From assembly GCA_025890175.1 (NCBI GenBank), contig JANPYM010000013.1, positions 209,727-235,436 on the forward strand: a stretch of 25,710 nucleotides of DNA, given 5' to 3'. Every line of letters starts with the position of its first letter. Positions within the stretch are counted from its first letter, which is position 1. The notes under the pieces are model-generated. The model was not told the DNA's origin and did no database searches. It saw only the letters and a program-made list of their open reading frames with translations. A program made the position numbers and the translations under genes. This stretch comes from Ciborinia camelliae (Eukaryota > Ascomycota > Leotiomycetes > Helotiales > Sclerotiniaceae). This document shows, in pieces, positions 9,557-20,023 of this stretch.

Positions 9557-10747
9557 CTAGACGTCCTTGGCTTTCTCGGATATCCACGGATTTTTAAAAC
9601 TCTCCTTAAACTCTGCCATCGAAAAACTTGACGTGCTTGACACTTTCTTCGAGTCTTCACCGCTACCCCCAAAAACCTTTCTTTCGAATCGATTCTTAAC
9701 GATGTCATCATCTCGACAGTCCAAGACCAGCATGTGTCCCGGTGCATGGCCTATGACATGCCCCTTTAACTCAGCGCACATGACAGCGTGTTGCGTAGTA
9801 ATACCACATCCCCAAAATACCGGGACAAGACCATTTTCACGTCCCTTGCCCTTCCCTAGTGGTTTACCTTTATCATCCAAAGGCTGATCTCCCCAGTCTG
9901 GTTTATTGATGTCCTTGATTCCCAATCTCCGGACAGCATCCCATCCCCAATCAATTGGCTCTCCATGAGTGGCTACGTACGGTCCCGTGATTTCCCTAAC
10001 TCTCTCAATCTCATCCAACCTATATGGCCTCATAGATACCACGTATGTACCATAGTCAAAAACTCCAGCAGGGCACAACGGGAGATCAGTTTTGTACATT
10101 GGTACATTTCGACGTTGTAAGGTATGTCGAGGAGGTACTCCACCGGTTTGGAGGGCGTCCTCAAAACTGTACGAACAGCCAATTAAGAATGCTACGTGAT
10201 CCTGCGTCCAGTATTGTATCACATCTGGGATATGATCAGCTATGGGGAGACCATCTTTGTAGACTACGTATTTTGGAACGTCGGTTCGAATATCGATATC
10301 TTTAGCCAAATCTTCATCTGCCACTCCCTCAATCCATGACTCCAGAGCATCGTATGATCCTACCGCAGCAGATTTGGCAATAAGAGGACATGTCACCGGG
10401 TTTCTCTGGCAGAATCGTGTGAAGTCATCGGCATAACGAGAGGGTAGAACAATAAGGTTGGCTTGAATGTGTGATGGTGCCAAACCTGAGGTTGATCCAG
10501 TTATGTCGCCTCTACGTGCCGATCTTCGAACAGCCTCACCAGTTATGGGCGATTCTGATAGCAGAGACCTTCTGCGCGGAGGATCAATTGCAGAGCTGGA
10601 ACTTCTACGCGAAGGATCGAATGAGCTGGAACTTCTACGCGAAAAATCCAATGAGCTGGAACTTCTACGCGCAAAATCGAATCCAGAGCTGGAACTTCTG
10701 CGCGAAGGATCGAATCCAGAGCTTTTGCCATTCTTAGAGGAATCCAT
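9557..10747 (-). CDS. D-glutamate cyclase family (DUF1445/YcsI-like) protein with repeat tail
   Basis: The open frame gives 396 residues without introns from the ATG at 10747 (context CAATATGG). The frame stays open upstream to 10813, but only from a TTG codon. Residues about 80-350 match the D-glutamate cyclase/UPF0317 fold: TSGLAPSHIQANLIVLPSRY, FCQRNPVTCPLI, a DIRTDVPKY motif, LIGCSYSFEDAL, RNVPMYKTDLP, VVSMRP, a DWGD motif, VPVFWGCGITTQ and the histidine-rich GHAPGHMLVLD end. All the family blocks I know are present, so it should be active. In mammals the related enzyme converts D-glutamate to 5-oxo-D-proline in mitochondria. A Gly/Lys-rich insert precedes VPVFWG. The first 75 residues are unusual: about five ten-residue repeats of the form SS-(G/L/F)-(F/D)-D-x-x-RRSS. 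Such Arg-Arg-Ser-Ser sites are typical basophilic kinase or 14-3-3 targets. The C-terminus adds a Ser/Lys-rich tail. Confidence 0.9.
   Translation of the reverse strand: MDSSKNGKSSGFDPSRRSSSSGFDFARRSSSSLDFSRRSSSSFDPSRRSSSSAIDPPRRRSLLSESPITGEAVRRSARRGDITGSTSGLAPSHIQANLIVLPSRYADDFTRFCQRNPVTCPLIAKSAAVGSYDALESWIEGVADEDLAKDIDIRTDVPKYVVYKDGLPIADHIPDVIQYWTQDHVAFLIGCSYSFEDALQTGGVPPRHTLQRRNVPMYKTDLPLCPAGVFDYGTYVVSMRPYRLDEIERVREITGPYVATHGEPIDWGWDAVRRLGIKDINKPDWGDQPLDDKGKPLGKGKGRENGLVPVFWGCGITTQHAVMCAELKGHVIGHAPGHMLVLDCRDDDIVKNRFERKVFGGSGEDSKKVSSTSSFSMAEFKESFKNPWISEKAKDV
10590..10725 (-). repeat. 30-bp coding repeat in the cyclase N-terminus
   Basis: On the plus strand the element GAGCTGGAACTTCTACGCGA recurs at 30-33 base spacing four to five times with small changes. 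In the minus-strand gene it encodes the RRSSSS decapeptide repeats (about residues 17-60). Unit length is a multiple of three, so copy number can change without breaking the frame. The plus-strand ORF at 10467-10847 is the antisense shadow. Confidence 0.85.
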
Positions 10748-11724
10748 ATTGATAATGTCGAAGAATATGAGTAAGAATGAAATTGTATTAATATCAAAGA
10801 GTATGAGAAACAATGAAAGTCGTATTAATGTAGAAAAAGTTGTGTGAGAGACAGAAGGGATAGAGAGAGAGAGAGTAAATATACCTACCTAATATCTATT
10901 AGTTGTACTTTCCTACCTGGTGAGTATATCTTGTTGTGTCAAGCTGAGGAAGGTATATTCAAGACGGAGGCAGATTATCTGCGTGCTTTGTGAATTGCAT
11001 TAGTCATCCATCTTGGGTTACATCAGCTGGTGCACCAGTGCACCACCTTCCTCATCCCACCTTGTCACAAAACTATTTCATTCTCAAGGATGGATTTTAG
11101 ATCTTGCACTAGTGATTTTCAGTTTGCCTAATCAAGTTTGATCAAGCATTGAAATATTCTATCTCTCAAGTTACCAACAGAGAAGTCTTTGTGAAGGAGA
11201 AGCCCAACATTCATGGATTCATGCATATTGCAATCATCTTTACTGTACAGTGTACATGCTTTTGCTTCAATCTTGGAATATATCAAGATATAAAAAGGTA
11301 GGTATGCATATATGGATTGCAACTATGCATCCTTCCCATGATACAGCAATTGAAGTGTTGGAAGGAAAAAAGGAAACAACCACTCTCTTCTCCGTCGGAA
11401 GCAAAATCGGGTTGCAGTAACAGCAGAATACCCCAATAAAAACCACAGGCAGTCCTGTTCTTCAGATTAATGTGGGCGTTTGACGGGTACGCGCAGTGCA
11501 TTTGACTGAATGAAAACCGCTGGCCCTTTGGATCTATGCAATATGCCTAATCACATATTGCCTCTTTCAGGCATTCAGCAAACTTCGTTAATGTTTCAAT
11601 TATTTTCCGGTACTACTTTTTGAAGTACTTATCTCTACAAAATACCCACCATAGAATGAACTCTGCACCTAGGTGTTACAACTACGTTTTCATGTAAGGG
11701 CTTGAGTACTAACAGAACTAGAAA
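10748..11724. other. Intergenic region
   Basis: This divergent-side spacer carries the cyclase promoter and leader (GAGA-rich at 10865-10875) and, at its right end, the region before the small plus-strand ORF. An inverted TGGTGCACCA pair sits at 11029-11038. Short minus-strand ORFs at 11128-11322 and 11283-11501 overlap, with no recognisable features. Nothing else is supported. Confidence 0.55.
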
Positions 11725-12015
11725 ATGGATGTGGAAATAGTTTCTCGGGGCGGTCCCTTCAACCATTATTTTGTCACTGTCGATACTATAAAAGAAAACT
11801 GGCAGGCCTGGTCAAGTTTTGATGGATTACCAGTCCAAATCAAAACCCGGGATCAATTGCTTGAAGAGCACGAGACGCAAGCTGCGGAAGAAGGATTGAG
11901 ACAAGCTGCTTCTGACATATTGGCCGTTTTCCCGGCTGCATACCCTCGCATCTTGCAACTTTTTGGTGCTGCTTTTGCCTTAGACTCACCCATGGCATTG
12001 CAAAGTGCTATATAG
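11725..12015 (+). CDS. Small hypothetical protein, 96 residues
   Basis: The start has a good context (GAAAATGG). Composition is balanced, with a charged helix (residues about 42-62, EEHETQAAEEGLRQAA) and a hydrophobic C-terminal part (VFPAAYPRILQLFGAAFALD). No signal peptide or known motif is seen. Amino-acid use looks more protein-like than the surrounding random ORFs, and it lies just upstream of the HET-domain relic. It could be a real small gene, a fragment of a larger decayed gene, or chance. I do not recognise a family. Confidence 0.4.
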   Translation: MDVEIVSRGGPFNHYFVTVDTIKENWQAWSSFDGLPVQIKTRDQLLEEHETQAAEEGLRQAASDILAVFPAAYPRILQLFGAAFALDSPMALQSAI

Positions 12016-12151
12016 GCTGATGGACCTTCATTTTCTAAGCTGAAAATACATACTGTTCTGCTGGATATACAACATCACAACATCACATCATCCAATCTTC
12101 TTATCAAAACACTCCATTGCTCTCCTCGTTTTTCGAACACTTATTACCAAG

Positions 12152-12800
12152 ATGTCAGCTCCTCATCTTGAGTATTTCCACCCCATACGATGACCTATCA
12201 TCGGTTAATTCAATTCGTCTTCTAATCATCCACCCAGACAACCACAACTCTCCAATTCGATGTCATCTGATTCATAACGGTACGTGAATACCGGTCAGAT
12301 ATTGACGAGAATTCCACCGCTGTGTCTTGTGTTTGGGGAGATGCAAATGAGAAGAAAGATATTGGATCAATGGATCTCGTTTTGCCATCACGGTGAATCT
12401 TGTCGCGGCGTTAGATGATTTGCGCGATGAGGGGATCACTATGATTATGCAAACAAACAAACAATCAAATAATTCTGAACGTCCGCAACTCAGTTTCATG
12501 AGGGAGATATATAGGCTTATTCCACAGACCGTGGTCTACATGGATGAGATCATCAACAAATCCAACAACTCATTTCTTCCACATAATTCACGAACGAGGG
12601 TAATCCGATCCCAGCTCACAGATATCGATTCTCATATCGTTAATGAGATCATGTCACGTCCATACGTCACCAGGGTTGACGTGTCTCCCGAACTCGTGGT
12701 TTCGAATCTTGTGTTTTATAAGTTGGTTAATGGCGAGTCCACGAGGATTCTCTTTGGGATGCGCGATTGGAACGTGGTGTATATATATACTCCGGGTTGA
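12152..12800 (+). pseudogene. HET-domain (heterokaryon incompatibility) gene remnant
   Basis: The pieces fall in the order expected for an ascomycete HET domain (PF06985) but in different frames. A plausible start at 12152 (AAGATGTC) reads MSAPHLEYFHPI and hits a stop after 13 codons. One frame over, NSIRLLIIHPD and SPIRCHLIH follow. After two in-frame TGA codons, VSCVWGDANEKKDI (12322-12363) matches the hallmark ALSYVWGD region. Another shift gives INGSRFAITVNLVAALDDLRD. The usual Trp-Ile-Asp-Ala-Ile-Cys-Ile-Asn-Gln block is not recognisable, although NNSERPQLSFMREIYRLIP, the segment that normally follows it, is kept. SRPYVTRVDVSPELVVS (12652-12702) corresponds to the conserved SRPWFTRVWVFQE box, with the Trp and Gln positions changed. 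The last open frame stops at 12800. Intact HET proteins trigger programmed death after fusion of unlike strains. This copy has at least three frameshifts and two stops and should be inactive. Confidence 0.7.
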
Positions 12801-13467
12801 TAATTATTGCATGTTTGAGGAAAGAATTGGGATGTTCCAATTGGCTCCTGACCTGGAGACGGATACTGAGATCTTGGAGATAAAATTGATAATTTCCAAG
12901 CTCAACTCAAAAGATCTCTTGCCAATTACAGTAAGTATCAAACCCTACCCAAGAAAAAAACTATAATATCACTCACTCTCTTCAATAAATACCTACCTAC
13001 CGAGATCTCAAAAACAAAATCAAAAATCAATAGTTTCCAAACTCAACTCAAAAGATCTCTTGCTTAGGTAGTTACAGCATCAAGCAGATATCTTACAGAA
13101 GATATCTCACAAGTTACAACTATAGAGTATGAAGCAAGCACGATTGATATATATATATCATGGCAGTTTATGATATGGTATGGAGATATTTTTGCATCTT
13201 TTTTTTTAGGGGATATCCAAGTCTCGAGAAGAGACTCAAAAGCTTCCGATGTACGGGATATGATGTACGGACATACATTGAGCCATCGGGCATCTTCCGA
13301 ATGAATATATTCCCCGAAAGTGCACTTTAAGTCTTTAAATCTTTCGCACTTTGCGGTTGCGACATGGCTTGTCTTCGAACTTGGTCCCGGGAGACTGTAC
13401 ATTGCAATCGTCAGGTGATTAGGTATAATTAATTTATAGCACAAGCGTAGAATAGAATAGAAGAGGT
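12801..13467. other. Region after the HET remnant, with a 30-bp direct repeat
   Basis: No intact gene is seen. A 30-base element beginning TTTCCAAGCTCAACTCAAAA at 12893-12922 recurs at 13034-13063 with one difference, 141 bases apart. The plus-strand frame 12643-12966 and the minus-strand ORF 13064-13444 are open, but neither shows family motifs. They may be further eroded parts of the HET gene or chance ORFs. Confidence 0.45.
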
Positions 13468-13648
13468 ATTCATAGATTCATAGATTCATAGATTCATAGA
13501 TTCATAGATTCATAGATTCATAGATTCATAGATTCATAGATTCATAGATTCATAGATTCATAGATTCATAGATTCATAGATTCATAGATTCATAGATTCA
13601 TAGATTCATAGATTCATAGATTCATAGATTCATAGATTCATAGATTCA
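13468..13648 (+). repeat. 8-bp tandem array ATTCATAG, about 22 copies
   Basis: The unit ATTCATAG repeats about 22.6 times with no visible variant. The period is not a multiple of three, so plus-strand frames meet stops (TAG) regularly and the array cannot be a coding repeat on that strand. The homogeneity points to recent slippage expansion. Confidence 0.95.
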
Positions 13649-14990
13649 ATATTCATCGTTCTATATAAGAACTCTGGATGAGAATACGTTTAACTTTTAT
13701 ATCATTTCGTTACCAGGGTGGGTTTCTTTCTCGTGGGGGAAGAAACTATTCTTTCATTTTGGGTGCCGGGTTGGACTGGATGTTGGATGTTGGATATACT
13801 TTACTTTAATGAGGGTCTCTGTTTGGGGTTCTTGCGGGAAGAAACTAGGTAAATATACGATGGGTCCATGGATGGCTTTAATCGAAAGTTGTGGGATGTT
13901 TGATTCGTGTTATGGAGGTATATTATGGCTATATATCATCGCTCTATATCATCGCTCCATATCATCACTCCATATCATCACTCCATACAAATATTCTCTT
14001 ATCCACCCATATATCCCATCGATCCGAATCCTCTGCCATCATGCTATCCAATCCATAGCCTAGATATCCATAGCCAAGAAACCTAGAAATCGTCAACCAC
14101 ACCAATCACATAGTCTTAAATGAGCCGGCACACAAAGCTGCTACTAATTAGTAGGGAAACACTCGAAAATCAAAAATCCTGCTAATTACTCAGTTGTAAC
14201 TTGTTCCACACTACTAAATGAATGCTACGATCAACTCGGGATCGAGGGGAATTTGTTGATTTTTCTATTTTTCTTGTAGGTTGTTTTTTTTTGGGGGTGG
14301 GGGAAAATGGAGAGTAATTAGATGATTTGTGGATAGTGTTGGATAGATTTATGGATAACCTTGTTGTTCTTTTGGAAATTTATTATGCGAGGTATATGAG
14401 ATATATGAGATACTCTGATATGATATGAGATGATGATGGACTTGAAGATGAAGATAATGATAATAACAACAACGACAATGCCGAGAAAATATCCTGTAAC
14501 TTTTTCAAGACAATATCTATTTCGTTCGTATGCCCATAAAATACGGGCTGAGCAAAGATATATTTGATCCCTTAACATAACATTCACTAAGGTAAGTTTC
14601 TCTAGACGCATCGATATCATGCTTCCTACAACAAAAAACAAAGCAGGGGATATGAATGATACTTGAGTTCAGACGACGCCTACCAATAATAATAATCCTA
14701 CCATATAGATCATATAATAACTACATCTAGGTATCGACCAAGAGAGGGCTAGAAAATGATCTTTGTGATGGGTAGATCTGCCCAGCCCAGTACTTGGTTT
14801 TAGAAGTGCGCGAGTTGGGTACTAGTATACTATATTACTATATTGTATATGTATATGTATATGTATATGTATTGGTAAAGCGTAGTCGAGAGCGCACCGG
14901 ATAATGAAGAATAGGGAATGGGGAATTGAGAATAGGGAAAATCCTTTTACCTGGTAGGGTTTGAAAAGGTTATCTAGGTAAGCAAATATC
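13649..14990. other. Intergenic AT-rich region without recognisable genes
   Basis: This holds a short CATATCATCACTC repeat (about 13930-13985), a GATATGAGAT-rich patch (about 14390-14430) and a GTATAT run (about 14845-14872). ORFs at 13809-14063 and 14318-14641 are built from these and show no domain features. Confidence 0.55.
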
Positions 14991-15544
14991 TATCTCTACC
15001 CTCTACCCTCTACCCTCTCCTCTATCTCTACCCTCTATCTCTCACCACCTCACCACCTCACCACCTCACCACCTCCCCCTCTCTTCCCTCTATCTCTACC
15101 CTCTATCTCTACCCTCTATCTCTACCCTCTATCTCTACCCTCTATCTCTACCCTCTATCTCTACCCTCTATCTCTCCCCTTCACCACCTCTCATCTCCCC
15201 TTCATCCAATATATCCAATATAAAATCTCCAAGCTCATGCTCATGCTCACCTAGCATGCTCATGCTCAGACACTAGTCGTCCACACACACACGCACGCAC
15301 ACACGCCCACACGCACGCACTCAAGGAAGAAAGAAAGAGATAAGAATAGGAACAGGAACAGCCATTTTCATTTTCACTTTCACTTTCACTTTCATTTGCA
15401 TTTTCACTTGCATTATCAAGAAAGACTACGGTACGGTACGGTAGCACATTCATTTATTCACATTCACATTCACAATCATTCACCACCCAACCACCCAACC
15501 ACCCTAACCCAACCAACCCAACCCATCTCCAACCCCAACCCAAT
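14990..15544. repeat. Pyrimidine-rich tandem repeats and microsatellites
   Basis: A 13-bp unit of the form CCCTCTATCTCTA repeats about seven or eight times at about 15085-15175, preceded by shorter CTCTACCCTC units and CACCACCT repeats (about 15048-15078). An ACACGCACGC run lies at about 15280-15320, a TTTCACTTTCA run at about 15365-15400 and CCCAACCA units at about 15485-15545. An interstitial CCCTAACCC lies near 15502, too short to be a telomere. This stretch would contain the kinase 3' untranslated region. Confidence 0.8.
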
Positions 15545-17777
15545 CTACATATCCGTACTCCCGGGCAACCTCACCAATTTATGCCCATGATGTTCCCTAA
15601 CCGGCAAATGATTATGAGCCACGACGCGAACGAGGGAGCGCGCCACCTTCCCCCCACCCGCGCACTTCTGGCTCTTACTCGCATCGATGAGCTCGGTAGG
15701 TTCATCATAGCTATCGACCTGACAACACTCGACATTTTTCAACCAGCGATGTTTGGCCGTCTCGGCGATGCGCGCGCGCCGCCGCGGGTCCGGGTTCAGC
15801 ATCGCGAGGAGGATGCGCCGCAGCGCCGGCGGGCTGATGTGTTTGTCGAAGAACGAGACGTGCGGGTAGTCCGAGTCCGTCATGGCGCCGTCGGGGTGCG
15901 CCGCCGTCCACTTGGCCCAGCCGCGCACGAGTTCGTCGTAGAGGGGCGACGTGTGCGGCGTGGCTTGTTCCCAGAGACACCCGTTGGCCGTCATGCAGAG
16001 CATGACGATGGCCGCACTCCAGACATCTAACGGTCGGGGATCGTAATCACCTGTATCGTGTCAATCAAGATGGGTCATGAGGTGAACCATGAACGCCTGT
16101 GCACATACCTTTCTTTTCAAGAACTTCCGGGGCAATGTATGGAGGACTGCCACAGATCCCCGGAGCGCAAAGTCGGATCTCGGTCATGTCTTTTCCACAT
16201 TCACCTCGGGCGGCTCGGAAACCGGGATGAACGCCTGCGAAAACTTCCGAGACGCCAAAATCCGTGATTTTAAGCTTGCTATCCTTGGTGATTAAGAGAT
16301 TCTCGGGTTTGATGTCTCGATGGGCGATACCATTGCTGTGAAGAAAGTGGATCCCTTGAATAAGTTGTTTGAATAAACATTGTCGATCTTTGAGGTGATC
16401 TTCCTTGTTGAGGTACTTTTGATTGATGAGACCGAACAAATCTCCTTGCTCGCAATATTCCATCACATGATTCCACCGACCATTATGGGTGCAGAGTCGG
16501 AAGGTTTGTACAATATTTGGATGACGGGCAGCTTTTGCGATTGAGTATTCCGATTTGACCTTCTTCTCGTAGTCTTCTTCTCTCTCCGTGGTAGACTTTC
16601 CACGGAACTCTTTCACGGCATATGTATCATTGGTTCCGTTTTTTATCACAAGTTTCACATGAGCCGTGGCGCCTTTGCCGATTTGTTTTCTACCACGTCC
16701 TATGAGTTTACTTTGTTGATGATACTCTTCTTCTAATTCCACAACATCGACGAGGAAGTCATCTGGAAGACTCATGCTCAGGCGTCTCGATTTTAAACCA
16801 ATTCCAGTCTCGGCTGGCATGGCCCATGGTTCTCGAGACAACTCCTGAACCTCTGGTTCCTTGACAATACCACAATTGAAATCCCAATCAACGCTCGTCG
16901 CACGTTGCGAGGATTTGTTTTTGTCCTCCATGGCGGATGTATCAAAGGCAATTTTAGCTCCATGGTGTTGAAATCGATTCATCAAGCCAATGCTTAGACC
17001 CGTTGAGGATCTCTGCTTTTTGGTCATGTTCAACTTCTCATTCGGTCTGGCGTTTATTGATATGTTTTCTTGTGAAGAATGGGGTTCTGATGGTGTACTT
17101 GGTGAAGGGGGTGTGTTTGTACGAGAGGTAAACGCTGTGGTTGAAATTGAGGCTCGTCCTGTCGACGTCCGATAGTGATCTTTTTCTAGCATTGAATCAG
17201 AGCCATTGTTATTTGTAAGATTGGTCTGGTCGTTCAATGTGGTAATTTTCACGTTCCCAGATTGAGATTTTGATCTTTTGAAGAATTTCGTCACTTTACC
17301 TCTCAACCCCGAATCTTTTGTTGGCAAGGTCGGCCTTTTCACGAGCGTTACTGGAGTAGAGGGTAGCTCTCTATTTGATTTAGAAGACTGTGGTGAGGAA
17401 AACGGAGTCTGTTCATTCGACCGGGGTGGAGGAGTGGCAACTGTATTAATTATTGTAGGAGGTTGAATTGGAGCTGGACGGAGCTTTCGAATGATATCAC
17501 GAGAAATCTCGCCACTGGTGATTACTCTTGTAGGTTGATGAGGATGTTGAAATTCCGTAGGAGTTACTGGCTCATTAACTGGAGCTTCACTGCTGGTCTC
17601 GTATTCATCTTCTTCGGGAATCGAATCGACTTGACGAGAATCTATTGAAGAAGGTCGACTCGATTCTGCAGAGGCAGAAGTTGATTCAATTTGCGTGATA
17701 TGATGTAATGGATTCAAGGTGTTGTGAGGATTAGAAGATAATGTAGGATGAGAAAGTGGTAAGGTCTTCGTAGCCAT
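15545..17777 (-). CDS. HAL4/SAT4-type serine/threonine protein kinase
   Basis: Two exons, 17777-16109 and 16050-15545, joined across a 58-nt GT-AG intron (GTATGT...ACAG), give 724 residues. The start ATG lies in a strong context (AACCATGG); the frame is open further up but less convincing. Residues 1-355 are a Ser/Thr/Pro-rich regulatory region, with a basic patch RGKVTKFFKRSKSQSG and an RRLSMSLPDDF motif. The kinase domain begins near 359: glycine loop GKGATAHV (367-374), ATP-binding Lys in AVKEF (389), helix-C Glu (410), HRDIKPENLL (catalytic Asp 488), DFGVSEVF (506), PPYIAPEVL, then DYDPRPLDVWSAAIVML in exon 2. The end, NPDPRRRARI and HRWLKNVECCQ, is typical of the fungal HAL4/HAL5/NPR1 group. 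In yeast these kinases stabilise or activate plasma-membrane transporters such as the Trk potassium system. All catalytic residues are present. Exon 2 (about 15730-16020) is markedly GC-rich compared with exon 1. Confidence 0.93.
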
Positions 17778-19714
17778 GGTTGCTAATATGGTGAGCTGAC
17801 ACCGTAAGTCAACCCAATCGAAAAGGAAGTTGGGAAAGTACGAATGATGAGTAAAGTTTTGGGATTTGAATTTTGAATTTTGAACTTTCTTCCAGTAGAC
17901 CAAATCCAAATATAAATTGAACTCGTGGGCTACTAATAAGTACTAAAGGACGTAGGATGGGTCCGGGACCTCGTAGGAGGGTTAGGTCTTTTCCGGTTGA
18001 TTGGCGTGCCAGAAGCTACAGGACTTTTTAAAACCTTGGAAAAGTCTTGCACTAGTCGTTATGGATCTGGAATATCTAGTCTGCTCCAATTGTATTGTAG
18101 TGGCTGTAGTAGCTTCGTGAAAGACTTTGTGAATGAGTCTTCTTGATAGCAGTGCGATAGGATTGATCGATTGAACTTTCTCTCCCGGGAAGGATTAAAT
18201 ATAAGTAACTATAAAAGAAACATCTTGGATGGAAAGGATTAGAACGGTCTATTAATTAGGAGTGAGAGAGAGATAAAGTAGCAATGAAGAAGTGTTGTAG
18301 TAGGTAGTAATTGAAAACTCGAAGGACTAGATCCTTAGAATAGGTCGACCGGAACGGAGGATGTGACGGGCCTATTAATTGGTAAATGCGAAAACGAGGC
18401 TTCATGCATAGAAGGCTTGGTAGAAGAAACAAACTTGTTGTTGAGAAATGGAGGAAGGGGGGTTGTATGTATGTGTATGGGGTGAAAATCAATTAAAATC
18501 CCTCCTTAATTTTTGAACGAATGAAGAGGTTCCAAAAGAAGATCTTGGTAGTAAAAATGCGGAGGAGGAGGAGGATGAGGATGAGGATGGCGAAACTTAG
18601 ACTCGTGAGACCTTGGATTGAAAGGCAAGGGGGAAGGGCAAGGGCAAGGATAACTTTGCATGTGCGGGTGCACAAGACAAAGTAGGTATGAAAAGGCTGG
18701 CTGGCTGGCTGGCTGTCTGGTTGTCTGGTTGTCTGGTTGTCTGGTTGTCTGGTTGTCTGGTTGTCTGGTTGTCTGGTTGTCTGGCTGGCGGTCTGATCGC
18801 AAATGCTAGCTGGTAATGGGTGAGGGTGATGGGCGATGGGTAATGGGTGAGGATGGCTGATGGCTGATGGTATCACAAGAATGCTGCGCTGCGAGTAAAA
18901 CAGTTTTGGCTGCGCTTCCACTTCCGCCCGGTTCGATTTGATTGATTGATTGATTGAGTGATTTTTGATCTTATATTGAATGGCGATGACGATGACGATG
19001 GCTTTTTTGATTGATCCTTCTCCCTTTTGATTCTTCGTACTTTGTACTTTCTTACCTTCTGATCACCGAGTAAACGGAATGTATCGGTCGGTCCTAATGT
19101 TATTGATCCTGTACCATATGTTTTGGTTTCTTGATTGACTTTGGCTTTGAAATCATTTTTATATTGATGATATCTCTCACGCACTTGTCTGTCTCTCTCT
19201 TATGAGAGCTGATCGGTTTGAGTGGTGCCGGCTGGCCGGAAATAAAGACGTGACGTGATTCTATTCTTGAAATGACCGTCAAACCTTTTTTTTTTCTATT
19301 CTTGTTTCTTATCACGGAATTTCGGGACAAAGAACAAAGGAATGTTGTCTTCGATTAGATAGATACTTGGATATTATTCGTCGAAATATTCAATTATTCA
19401 ATTATTCATTGAGAGAAGACAAGAAAACCGGCAGACTTGATGCCGAGAAATTTGCCCAAGATTGTAGTCGTGATTCAGAGTTTTTTCCCTACCGTTTTTG
19501 ATGGGCAAAGTTTGAATGGTGGGTAATAAAAAGTGTGGGGGAGGGGAGGAGGGGAATGTGGGTGAGTGTAATGGATATTTGCATTATTTGCAGTCATTTA
19601 AGTGCAGCAATTACTTTTACAAGGTAGGTACCAGGTACGTACGTCAATGTAGGTACGGTACATATTATTAATAAGCTCAAGTGAATCTTTTTGATGGATA
19701 CGGAATATCCGGTA

Positions 19715-19745
<31 letters not shown>

Positions 19746-20000
19746 TATCGATTGATTGATTCATTGACCTCTTGCCCAAGTGAGTGTTGATCAATTGAAG
19801 ATTCCAGGTTAGTCGAGACTCGTGGGACCGGGACCGGGACCGGGACATTTTCTCGCTTCCAATGGAAGGTTTAGGTTAGAGTATTCCTTTCCTTTCCTTT
19901 CCTTCCGGCCTCAATCTTGGTCTTCAACTTCAATACCTACTTATGTATCTTATCTCATCCATTCCATTATAACCATACAAACCATACAAACCCTCTTTCA
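17778..20000. other. Long gene-poor upstream region with simple repeats
   Basis: This includes the kinase promoter. It also contains GAGGATGAGG runs (about 18560-18590), an 8-bp TCTGGTTG array (18714-18785), a GATTGATT run near 18940-18957 and again at 19716-19762, and four copies of GGACCG at about 19826-19848. The minus-strand ORF 18873-19184 has a plausible-looking segment (residues 1-60, charged) but starts at GTG and ends in simple-repeat DNA, so I do not call it a gene. Confidence 0.5.
18714..18785 (+). repeat. 8-bp tandem array TCTGGTTG, about 9 copies
   Basis: TCTGGTTG repeats about eight to nine times, flanked on the left by GGCT tetranucleotides (about 18698-18713) and on the right by TCTGGCTGG. 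The minus strand reads as Arg-Gln-Pro-Asp-Asn-Gln-Thr-Thr units in two overlapping ORFs, which are translations of the array. Confidence 0.93.
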
Positions 20001-20023
20001 ATCAATTCATCATCTTCCAAACT

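Noticed and set aside
10467..10847. Plus-strand leucine-rich repeat-like ORF
   Set aside because: It is the antisense shadow of the RRSSSS repeats of the cyclase gene.
13064..13444. Minus-strand 126-residue ORF as a gene
   Set aside because: It has no recognisable motif, spans a TATATATA/poly-T patch and overlaps one copy of the direct repeat. It may be old coding DNA but cannot be supported.
13468..13648. CRISPR array
   Set aside because: It is pure tandem repetition without spacers, in a eukaryotic context.
15581..16030. Plus-strand arginine/valine-rich ORF of 149 residues
   Set aside because: It is antisense to exon 2 of the kinase, open only because of the GC-rich codons there.
18873..19184. 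Minus-strand charged ORF as an exon
   Set aside because: It starts at GTG and ends in GATT repeat DNA, has no homologous motif, and the possible donor GTAAGA has no matching partner exon.
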